Position numbers and translations under genes: made by a program. From contig CM043958.1 in the NCBI GenBank assembly GCA_014529385.2, positions 86,184,025 through 86,248,024 on the forward strand: DNA of 64,000 bases, in the 5' to 3' direction. Below the pieces are notes generated by a model. It did not search any database and was not told the origin of the DNA. It saw only the letters and a program-made list of their open reading frames with translations. Within the stretch, counting starts at the first letter, position 1. Every line of letters begins with the position of its first letter. The DNA is from Adiantum capillus-veneris (lineage: Eukaryota; Streptophyta; Polypodiopsida; Polypodiales; Pteridaceae). Of the stretch, positions 56,272 through 64,000 are shown piece by piece.

Positions 56272-56439
56272 AATGCATTGCTATTGCAGCAAGTTAGTTA
56301 CCATCACAAGCTAAATGGTAGCCGCATGGAGGTTGACCCTGCCGCATGAACGAGGATTGAGAAAAATCCGGTGGTAGATCATCCGTCCACATGACTATAT
56401 GCATGTGGCATTGAGATAAATGTGGTAGTAGGACATCCC

Positions 56440-56670
56440 ACTCGATGTTATATGTGTAAGGTCCCTCCCTAAACACTAGAGCCATTCAAAACTTTTTGAG
56501 CCTAGAAAATAATTTAGAAAAAGCAAGAGCGACAAAGAAGTCATGCGGACAACAAGACTTTACTCCAGAATGAAAAGACAAATATAGTCCGAATAAGAAA
56601 TTACGTCATCCCTATATTTTTCCAAAAAGATTAAGATTACTTTTATAGTTCTTTGTTAAAAGCCTCGTGG
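56440..56670 (-). repeat. Dispersed leader repeat, copy 2 (antisense)
   Basis: Reverse complement of 25630-25860. Read on the minus strand it ends in an ATG at 56485 that opens MALVFREGPY and continues 63 codons (YNIEWDVLLPHLSQCHMH) to 56294 without resemblance to copy 1. It lies close to the right flank of chromovirus II. Confidence 0.8.
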
Positions 56671-56738
56671 GAACTGATCTAGATGGAGAACTGACAAAAA
56701 AAGAGACTAACTTGATTGGAAGATGAAGTTAAGTGATG

Positions 56739-57033
56739 GGAATTGAGAAGAAATTGGGATCCAATAAGAATTAAGAAGAGAATTGGGGTCCAATAGGAAT
56801 TGAGAGGAAATTGGGGTCCAATAAGAATTGAGAAGAGAATTGGAGTCCAATAGGAATTGAAAAGAAATTGGGGTCCAATAAGAATTAAGAAGAGAATTGG
56901 GGTCCAATAAGAATTTAGAAGAGAATTGGGGTCCAATAGGAATTGAGAAAAAATTGGGATCCAATAAAAATTGAGAAGAGAATTGGGGTCCAATAGGAAT
57001 TGAGAAGAGAATTGGGGTCCAATATAAATTGAG
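56739..57033. repeat. 27/28-bp minisatellite, about 10 copies
   Basis: Ten copies of GGTCCAATAAGAATTGAGAA plus GAGAATTG, with 27- and 28-base variants alternating. Because the length is not a multiple of three throughout, two minus-strand frames stay open across the whole array. They encode repetitive FLLDPN / YWTPI text and are not credible genes. Confidence 0.95.
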
Positions 57034-57384
57034 TATTCTACCCACCATTTCCTATATAAGCACCCCCTCTCTTTTGTAATTTTACACATATTGCTAAGCT
57101 ACTTGCATACTTGCCATGCTCAAGATTATGCTTAAGTAAATCAAGGTTTCCATTAAACCTTGCTCTTGCTCTCTCTCTCTCTCTCTTGAAGGCCAAACCC
57201 TTGAGGGTTTTGTGAAGAAGCTCCTCTCTCCTTCCTCTTTATCATAAATCCCCTTCCTTCTTCCTTGAGCCTCACATCTCTTCAAGGACTCCAACCCCAC
57301 TTCCCTCTTGATTAGAAGAGATAATCTTCACTTCTAGTAGGATTAATTAACCTAAACCATGTGTTTTAATACTAAGAAGGTTTA

Positions 57385-58010
57385 TGTGCATCATTTTAGG
57401 TTTAAGCTTTAATGGTAATTTTGGAATTAGGGTTAAGTATTAATGGTAGTTATGCATCATTAAGTTAAGTTTCAAAGATAGATTTGCATCCTTAAGCTAA
57501 GCTTTAATGGTAGCTTTGCACTTAGGTGTACGTTTTAGTGACTACCTTGTATTTTAGGGTTAAGGTTTAATGGTAACCTTGGAATAGGGTTAAGTATTAA
57601 TGGTAGTTATGCATCATTACTTTAAGCTTCAAAGATAGATTTGAATCCTTAAGCTAAGCTTTAATGGTAACTTTGCACTTAGGTGTAAGCTTTAGTGGCT
57701 ACCTTGTATTTTAGGTTTGAGCTTTAATGGTAACCTTGCAATTAGGGTTAAGTACTAAGAGTATCTATGCATCATTAGGTTAAGCTTCAAAGGTATATTT
57801 TCACTCTTAAGCTAAGCTTTAATGGTAACTTTGCACTTAGGTGTAAGCTTTAGTGACTACCTTGTATTTTAGGTTTAAGCTTTAATGGTAACCTCACAAT
57901 TAGGGTTAAGTGCTAAGAGTATCTATGCATCATTAAGTTAAGCTTCAAAAGTAGATTTGCATCCTTAAGCTAAGCTTTGATGGTAACTTTTCACTTAGGA
58001 AAAGCATTGA
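57385..58010. repeat. ~158-bp tandem repeat with ~32-bp subunits
   Basis: TATGCATCAT recurs at 57451, 57608, 57766 and 57924, giving periods of 157-158. Within each unit, diverged subunits of about 30-35 bases built on AAGCTTTAATGGTAAC alternate, so the repeat is higher-order. Trailing degenerate subunits continue to about 58150. No conserved frame. Confidence 0.9.
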
Positions 58011-58394
58011 AAGACAAGCTTGCAATTTAGAGTTTAGCTTCCATGGTGACTTTATGTGTGATTAGGGTTAAAATTACTTCCATAGTGACCTTGTGTGATT
58101 AGGGTTAAGCTTCCATGGAAACTTTGTCTCATTAAAGAGAGAAAGTTTTAGTCTCATTATGGTAATCAAGCTTAGGGGTTGCATGTCTCTTTTCGATAGG
58201 AAGAATGTATGGTTATAATCCTCTCTTCTAAGCTTTAATGCAAAGCTCTAGATTCTCATTTTATCCCCAAAGCAAGCTTTAATGGAAAGCTCAAAGACTC
58301 ATAAATTATAGACGACTTTTTAGCTTCCTAAGTGAAAATTTAGGCACCATAAGAAAAGAGTAGTTGTCTAAACTCGATAGAAGTAGTTCAATTT

Positions 58395-58622
58395 TTGGTA
58401 TTGAAGAGTATTTCTAAAGTTGTCAATTTCAAGTTTGTTTGTAAATACGGGATGGGGGAGATAGAGGATAACTTCGCGGAATTGATCTCCGTGTTTTTTG
58501 AACTGAAAACTCTACAAGCTGGAATGGAGATGCTCCATGGATGGCAAAGGATTGCAAACACCTGGGAATTGTACAAAACAGGGATTGAACTTAAAAAGTT
58601 GGCAGTTTCGAAGAGACATTAA
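58395..58622 (+). pseudogene. Unidentified short frame
   Basis: A 75-codon frame with protein-like composition (IEDNFAELISVFFELKTLQ, then TWELYKTGIELKKLA). It opens at TTG, so the true start is unknown. No family is recognised and no regulatory signals are clear. It could be the end of a captured or decayed gene. Confidence 0.25.
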
Positions 58623-58848
58623 CCATCAAATGCCTATGGCAAAAACTCGCTTGTATTTTTTCTAAATAAACTTGGCTGGTAGATAATTACTGAAAGTAGG
58701 AATTAAGGTTCATAAATAAATGAACCTGGAAATTATCAACTAGGAGTTAAAAAGAAATCTCGAGAGGTGATAGGGATAGCCCATTGCAAAACATAGATTT
58801 AACTAGGAGTTTTGAAGATTGTCTGGAAATGATCGACCGGAAACCAAG

Positions 58849-59070
58849 ATGGATCTTCTTGGGGTCAATTTGATTGAAAGCCAGCCCATTGAGAGGATTC
58901 TCTTGGGGAACTTGACGGAGATTGACCCTTTTCGGCTAGGGCAGCGTAACCGACAAGTTTGTTATACCTAGGTCATTAATGATGCCCGAGGGATAAGGGA
59001 TGAATTGTTTGTTTTGTTTTTGTCCGACCGGGTGAAGTACCCGCGATTTCTTCTTGGAAAACGATCATAA
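58849..59070 (+). pseudogene. Unidentified frame with one internal stop
   Basis: From an ATG the sequence reads MDLLGVNLIESQPIERILLG and onward, with a TAG near 58969-58971, then VINDARGIRDELFVLFLSD to a TAA at 59070. The text before and after the stop has similar protein-like composition. The family is not recognised. From 59071 to 60500 I see no further gene. Confidence 0.25.
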
Positions 59071-60507
59071 TCCGGGTATGGCCTGATGCCAATAGTTGGA
59101 TCAGAAGGTCATACTCAGGGAGGATGATGTGAATTTGATTAAGAGAATTTGTTCGATTTGGCTGCTTAAAAAGGAACTGAAAAGGCTAGGAATATAGGGG
59201 CTATCCTGTGCATCTGTCACCAGATGGTGCTATACCTCTTGAAATAAAATGCTTAGGAAAGAATGATAAATTACTTGATGAGACTTTCCCAAACACTTAA
59301 TTCTGGGAAATATTATGAATGTGTTGTCATTTTGATGGCTTGTAACCGATTATCTTGGTCCTGAGTGAGGCAAGATGAATTGGTTGAAACTAAATGTATT
59401 GCATGATTAGTTAAGAAACTAGTTACAAGCTAATTGTAGCAGATAAAGGTAAAGAAATTAATTAAAAGTTTCTAAATAGCCATTTAGTGGGAACAACCAG
59501 ATAAATTTTTTTGAATGAGGGTATGCAACATATTGTATGCTGCTTGTTGTCTGACGATGTCAGATAGATTGTCTTCTTGATTTTGTAGTAGTTAAGTACT
59601 ATCTCTGAAAGGGATTTTCATGAAATGGTTCGGTGCATGGGTGGGTGGATCCGGGTCAGATGACCGTATGTTGAATAATTTTTTTCTATGTTAACGCTAG
59701 GAGTATGCGGGATAAAAATGGATAAGTGGGAACGAGCGAGACCAGGTAGGATTACAAGATCCCTCTTCTTAGGGAAAAGCAATAATTGTCGTGCCTGCTT
59801 GTAAAAAAAAAAGGATTATCGCCATGAACCAAGGGAGAACAAGAAAGCAAGAGCAGATTCTCAAGTTAAAGATCCACAGAATCAAGACTAAGGACCACGA
59901 TTTCGAGTGTGGGTGATTGAAAGATGCCAAGGACGGATTTAAATTATGATAAGCGGATAGAGTCGTCAAATTGATGGGATTTACCCCCTTGGGTTGGCAT
60001 TCGAAATAGGTCGGAGTCCTGTCTGGGTGTCGGTCCCAAGTGGGAGGGATACCTGCAGATAGATCTATATCATTCCCTGGAGCAGTTTAGAAAACTGAGG
60101 GAGGTGAGTAGGGTCAAGTCTAGGTATGGCCCTCACAATATGCATGTGGCATAGAATAACCCATGAGTGTTCAGCGTCTTGAAGTCTGTCAGCAAGATGT
60201 GAAAGGCTTGTTCATGAGAATTTCAATTTGCAGTAAAAAATGCAGAGCCCAAGTGATACTTCCCTCAAGCTTGTATATTGGCAAGGTAATTTTGCCTTAT
60301 ATACTAAGATAAGAATTCATATAACCTACAGGAAGCTGCTCTTTGAACATCGAGCCACAATATTGGTAAAGGCAAAGATGGGTGTGCACGGATGCGCACA
60401 CACACACATATGTACAAAGATACATACATGAGTTTGGGTGATCGCTCAAAACTTAGAAGATTACTTAGAAGCAAATGAGAAAGTAAAGGGATTTGAGAAT
60501 TGGGTTA

Positions 60508-60556
60508 TATATATATATATATGTATGTATGTATGTATAGAGAGAGAGAGAGAGAC
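60508..60556. repeat. (AT)n(GTAT)n(AG)n microsatellite
   Basis: A short AT run, a GTAT tetranucleotide run and an AG run follow one another. Between this and 60725 there is no gene; the stretch is the 3' flank of the EF-hand gene. Confidence 0.9.
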
Positions 60557-60725
60557 TAAGATGTAACTTAAGCTATCTTGAAACTTCGATTGTTTTAATT
60601 CATTAGTTCTTGCTTATGTTCAGCCTTTCTTTACTGACGCATTCTTGTTGGGTTTCCAACGATTTTGAGGATTACCAAGGACCAATAGCTTAGCAAGTTG
60701 GGTGTGTTATTGTGTTATGGTGACG

Positions 60726-61184
60726 TCAAAGCTCCAACTCCTTCTCCTCCTCCTCCTCTGCTTCTTGCTGAACAGCGCAGGCAAGAACGCTTCCTGGGTC
60801 AATCAGGAACTGTAGCGGGCAGCCTCGCAGGCCCCTTGCAATGGCGCTCATGATCTCGTGCATCTGCGCTGCAAACTCGCTCGGTCCCACCGCACCATCG
60901 CCATCCCTATCAAAGAGGCCGAAGAGCACATTCTGCAGCTGCTTTTTCTGCTTCTACACTTCATGCTCCGCCGATGAAGACAGACTGGCTGCAAGGCGCT
61001 CCTCATACCCCGCTAGGTCGTCAAAGAGGCGCAGGCTTTCTAAGGACCTGCATAGCTCGGCTTGCGAGAGGAAGCCATCGCCATCTTCGTCGAACTCCTT
61101 GAACTGAGCGTCCACGGCTGCTTGGAACCTGGGGCCTTTCACGAAACTCAGCAGGGTGGCCTCCGAAACTAGGGTTGCCATCAT
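60726..61184 (-). pseudogene. Two-EF-hand calcium-binding protein with one in-frame stop
   Basis: The frame starts MMATLVSEAT at a good plant context (ATGATGGC) and runs 152 codons. EF-hand 1 spans residues 32-43 (DEDGDGFLSQAE) and EF-hand 2 residues 92-103 (DRDGDGAVGPSE). Both have D at positions 1, 3 and 5 and E at 12, so both could bind Ca2+. The tail is acidic (EAEEEEEKELEL). Codon 77, between the two hands, is TAG in otherwise intact sequence. The region is GC-richer than its surroundings and has no introns. Such proteins act as calcium sensors or buffers in the cytosol. It is a recent pseudogene, a truncated allele, or a sequencing error in a live gene. Confidence 0.85.
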
Positions 61185-61379
61185 TGATTGATTGCTTATA
61201 GTCTTCTAGAGCAGAGACTAAACTTTTATTCTTCGCGAAAAGCAAAGTGGTGCAAAAGCTTAAAGCTTAAAAGCTTTACTTTAAATTGCGAAGCCTACGG
61301 TATCCCCCGCTCACCAAAAACTTTTTTTCCCCAAAAAGGGCATCTATACTTCTATACTAACAGATAAAGGGGGAGGGAA

Positions 61380-61396
61380 TTCAGCCCCCCCCCCCC
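61380..61396. repeat. Poly-C tract upstream of the EF-hand gene
   Basis: A run of about 14 C bases lies about 200 bases upstream of the EF-hand start (as poly-G on its coding strand). It marks the start of the simple-repeat zone. Confidence 0.8.
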
Positions 61397-61524
61397 GGCA
61401 CGTGTCCAAAGCTCTGCATTCCGGCGCCTTCAGGGAGTGTACTCTGAGCAAAACAGTGACTGAGAGTGAGAGAGAGACTGCGTGGATTTCGTCGCACAAG
61501 GCCTAAGCAAAGAAAACGGTTGCC

Positions 61525-61526
<2 letters not shown>

Positions 61527-61587
<61 letters not shown>

Positions 61588-61613
61588 GGGCAAGCCTCAA
61601 TGTCTGCAGCCTC

Positions 61614-61708
<95 letters not shown>

Positions 61709-61720
61709 GCCGATTGTATC

Positions 61721-61769
<49 letters not shown>

Positions 61770-61789
61770 CAGAGGTGCCGCCTGTGTCC

Positions 61790-61854
<65 letters not shown>

Positions 61855-61877
61855 TCTAGCTATGGTTGGTATCTATG

Positions 61878-61908
<31 letters not shown>
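61527..61908. repeat. Cluster of (GA)n and (GT)n microsatellites
   Basis: GA tracts at about 61527-61583, 61673-61707, 61728-61768, 61793-61850 and 61880-61907 surround a GT tract at about 61618-61672. Spacers are only 15-35 bases. Long Arg/Glu and Cys/Val frames here are artefacts. Confidence 0.97.
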
Positions 61909-61913
<5 letters not shown>

Positions 61914-61919
61914 AGAGTC

Positions 61920-62145
61920 CAGTGCTCGTAAAAATCATTTTTCCAAACATGCAAAATTCCCTTTCTCCGTTTTGTCAAGAGGAATTTTTTAAAAATTAGT
62001 TCATTTCTTCATGTTTTTACAATATTTTTCTCTATTTGGGGCGGAATTTCTCCCTTTCCCCTTGCCCTCAATCGGCATTTTTGAAATTGAAAACGGCACG
62101 ATGTTAAGCTGAGACACATTTTTCCCAAACACTACTTTCAGTGCT
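61920..62145 (+). repeat. GA-associated dispersed repeat, copy A
   Basis: About 226 bases from AGTGCTCGTAAAAATCA to TTTCAGTGCTTT match 62520-62745 closely. The copy starts after one GA tract and ends just before another (62150-62226). Landmarks are CCAAACATGCAAAATTCC, GCCCTCAATC and GGCACGAT. Confidence 0.9.
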
Positions 62146-62147
62146 TT

Positions 62148-62149
<2 letters not shown>

Positions 62150-62227
<78 letters not shown>

Positions 62228-62427
62228 AACCCGTCTGTTCTTGCCGGCGAGTGTGTGTGTGTGAGAGGAAGAGAGCAACGTTCGGAAAAAATCAATTTCG
62301 CAAATATACAAAATTTCATTTGGGGGGTAGTTTCAAAGAGAAAAAATTTCAAAATAGACCAATTTTTTACGATTTTAACTCCATTTTCTGGAATTTTTGA
62401 GACGACTTCTAGCTATGCGTTGGTATC

Positions 62428-62488
<61 letters not shown>
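62150..62488. repeat. Two long (GA)n tracts flanking a diverged repeat copy
   Basis: GA tracts at about 62152-62226 and 62429-62487 bracket a block (62270-62400) that is a more diverged, shorter relative of copies A and B (for example GGAAAAAATCAATTTCGCAA...ACAAAATTTCATTTGG). Confidence 0.85.
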
Positions 62489-62497
<9 letters not shown>

Positions 62498-62519
62498 CGA
62501 ATCCTAAAGTACGAAATCC

Positions 62520-62745
62520 AGTGCTCGGGGAAAATCATTTATCCAAACATGCAAAATTCCTTTCCTCAATTTTGTCAAGATCAGAAACTTTTTTAAAATT
62601 AGGTAATTTTCTTCAGTTTTTTACACTATTTTTCTCTATTTTGGGTCGGAATTTGCCCCTTGCCCTCAATCAACATCTTTGAAATTGAAAACGGCACGAT
62701 ATTAAGTTGAGACACATTTTTCCCGAACAGTTCTTCCAGTGCTTT
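62520..62745 (+). repeat. GA-associated dispersed repeat, copy B
   Basis: Direct repeat of 61920-62145, 600 bp downstream, again immediately after a GA tract. Part of it also matches 49700-49830 in reverse. From 62746 to about 63200 no gene is recognised. Confidence 0.9.
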
Positions 62746-63199
62746 AAGAGAGACACATGTGCAGAGTCATCCCCAGTTTTTTTCCCCTCCACTTCACTCC
62801 TACGTGGGTGTACGATCTCTCTGTCTTTCTTGTCCTTCTATTTAGCCGCAAGGCAGCAACCAGCTCCTATTTGGCTTTGTCTGCCTTCGATCTTCCCTGT
62901 TCAGGCCATGCATTGCAGGCCTCTACCCCTGCCTTGGCAACGCATAGCAGTTATCGATGCCGTTCACCCCTAGCGGTGCAATTTCACCTCTCGCAGGGCA
63001 AGAAAAACGAGGGGATGACACCCCTATCTACGCATTGCCGACATCATGTAGCAGAAGAAGAAGAGAATTCTAACGTCGCAGGAAGGTATCCCAAGAAATC
63101 ATGCAAAGGAAAAAGATCTCTTTGGCATAGCCTTCGCACTAACACCCGTTGATTTTTTTGGCACGCAATACAAAGTTCAATGTGGATATCACGCAATAC

Positions 63200-63500
63200 A
63201 GAGCTTAATATGGATAGTATGAATACAGCCTTCATAGCAGCGCCATCTAGCTGTGGGAGTCAGGACTACCAATCCGATACCCTCATCCACTCCTTCCATA
63301 ATGCCCATGATGGCCAACCTATGGGCATATGCCGCAATCAATGCATTCCAAGGTACGATGGCCAAGAGGAAAGCTGTTTTTAGCAGATCTGGAGCAAGGG
63401 TAGATCCCAAAATACCAAAATGGTCCTTGCTTCTTCAATGCACAGAATCGCCCATGCCAGATCAAGATCGCCCGTATTGCGTTGTTGGAGATGAGAAGCC
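63200..63500 (-). pseudogene. Possible pentatricopeptide-repeat (PPR) fragment
   Basis: Minus-strand frames contain IVPWNALIAAYAHRL, close to the plant PPR signature VVSWNALIAAYA, and GDLDLAWAIL, which resembles the start of an adjacent repeat. They lie in different frames, so a frameshift would be needed. PPR proteins bind organellar RNA and are numerous in plants. The fragment is too short and broken to assign with confidence. Confidence 0.35.
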
Positions 63501-63510
63501 ATGGAAGAAG

Positions 63511-63511
<1 letters not shown>

Positions 63512-63567
<56 letters not shown>
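63512..63567. repeat. (GA)n microsatellite
   Basis: An uninterrupted GA tract of about 55 bases. From 63568 to 63963 no gene is seen, apart from short ATC and GAAAT runs. Confidence 0.96.
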
Positions 63568-63568
<1 letters not shown>

Positions 63569-63958
63569 ACTCACGTATAGATGCAAGAACGTGGAAGACA
63601 GAACGAGGGGAGAATGAAATGAAACAAAACAAAATGAAATGAAATGTTATATTAAACGTCTTCAAAGGGCCAAGGGCCAAAATGACCTATGAGACCAAAC
63701 TCATACAATCTTGGTGGATCTAATACAATGTCTCATCACAAAATAAAAATGAAGTAAAGTTAAAACTAAAATCATTATCATCATCATCATCAATGCCCAA
63801 GGATTTCGTGATGCACGGCATCAGGCAGTGTTCGATGCCAGGCATTGTCTGAGAAAGTATTGCATCGATTGCTGAAGAGCATCGTCAATGTCCGTCTATG
63901 TAAATAGTCGTACTAGACGTCTCCCATGTCATGCTAGAATAGTCATGAGCACTCTGTA

Positions 63959-63963
<5 letters not shown>

Positions 63964-64000
<37 letters not shown>
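63964..64000. repeat. (GA)n microsatellite at window end
   Basis: A GA tract runs off the right edge of the window. Confidence 0.95.

Larger units (their letters stand above)
47769..56276 (+). mobile_element. Chromovirus II: complete LTR-to-LTR insertion, pol mostly lost
   Basis: Two LTRs (47774-48480 and 55580-56271) bracket an interior with an initiator-Met primer-binding site at the left and chromodomain plus polypurine tract at the right. Target duplications are AATGT (47769-47773) and AATGC (56272-56276), one mismatch. Gag, protease, RT, RNase H and the integrase core are absent. Instead the interior carries about 2.8 kb of mixed sequence and a CACTA transposon. It is defective and could move only with helper proteins. 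Confidence 0.88.

Noticed and set aside
56679-57089. 136- and 113-codon minus-strand frames with a Pro/Phe/Leu repeat
   Set aside because: They are produced by the 27/28-bp minisatellite in two different frames at once, which argues against selection for either.
57385-58100. TTAGGGTTAAG words as interstitial telomere repeats
   Set aside because: The plant TTTAGGG unit is not tandemly repeated here; the words are subunits of the 158-bp array.
61466-61992. 130-138-codon Arg/Glu-rich frames
   Set aside because: Low-complexity products of (GA)n and (GT)n tracts.

Overview
The window reads as nuclear DNA of a land plant with a large, repeat-rich genome. The evidence is plant-type Ty3/gypsy elements (two chromodomain elements and tRNA-Asp-primed Athila/Tat-like elements), CACTA and hAT transposases, plant-style GT-AG introns, and captured plant gene families (heavy-metal-associated domain, possibly AP2). 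Very long (GA)n, (GT)n and (TA)n tracts are dense. A seed-free vascular plant such as a fern would fit, but the sequence alone does not prove it. I see no tRNA, rRNA, CRISPR or bacterial operon structure. Almost every reading frame is broken by stops and frameshifts. The best candidate host gene is a two-EF-hand protein at 60.7-61.2 kb (- strand), and it carries one in-frame stop.

Layout. 0-2.3 kb: a decayed gag-like frame, then a polypurine tract, a 421-bp LTR and a tRNA-Asp primer-binding site. 2.3-7.0 kb: non-coding, leader-like DNA with microsatellites and diverged local duplications. 7.2-14.8 kb: chromovirus I on the - strand (LTR, gag, PR, RT, RNase H, INT, chromodomain, PPT, LTR). A solo LTR with a perfect 5-bp target duplication sits inside its gag. 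14.8-25.5 kb: an Athila/Tat-like element on the + strand with LTR end, tRNA-Asp PBS, palindrome-bearing 282-bp tandem repeats, gag, PR, RT and the start of RNase H. It is cut off at 25.5 kb by other DNA, including a dispersed leader repeat and a decayed CACTA transposase (26.1-27.9 kb, -). 28.3-35.6 kb: a second, - strand Tat-like element (RT, split INT, three ~517-bp tandem repeats), itself split by about 2.2 kb of inserted DNA.

35.7-39.7 kb: a broken multi-exon locus on the + strand with a GA-rich leader, an intron holding an alternating ~63/126-bp minisatellite, a kinase-like frame with altered catalytic motifs, and further exon-like frames. 40.2-41.8 kb: a hAT transposase (-). 42.2-43.2 kb: a large inverted repeat with ~400-bp arms. 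45.5-47.8 kb: minisatellites, a possible AP2-like frame and a G-rich foldback. 47.77-56.28 kb: chromovirus II, a complete LTR-to-LTR insertion with near-perfect target duplication. Its gag-pol is missing except for the C-terminal chromodomain, and it hosts a CACTA transposon (51.3-55.25 kb, -). That transposon has a three-exon TNP2-type transposase and an apparently captured HMA/HIPP gene fragment.

56.4-58.0 kb: a second copy of the dispersed leader repeat and two tandem arrays. 58.3-60.7 kb: weak unidentified frames. 60.7-61.2 kb: the EF-hand gene. 61.4-64.0 kb: dense (GA)n/(GT)n tracts, a repeat family tied to GA tracts, and a possible PPR fragment.

How the pieces relate: the window records layered transposition (solo LTR in chromovirus I; CACTA in chromovirus II in an older frame; other DNA in the Athila/Tat-like element) followed by local tandem duplication and point decay. 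The strongest candidates for something not routinely described are the gene-carrying CACTA nested in the pol-less chromovirus, the kinase-like locus with its higher-order minisatellite intron, the twin perfect palindromes at 23.4 kb, and the ~1.1-kb inverted repeat at 42-43 kb.
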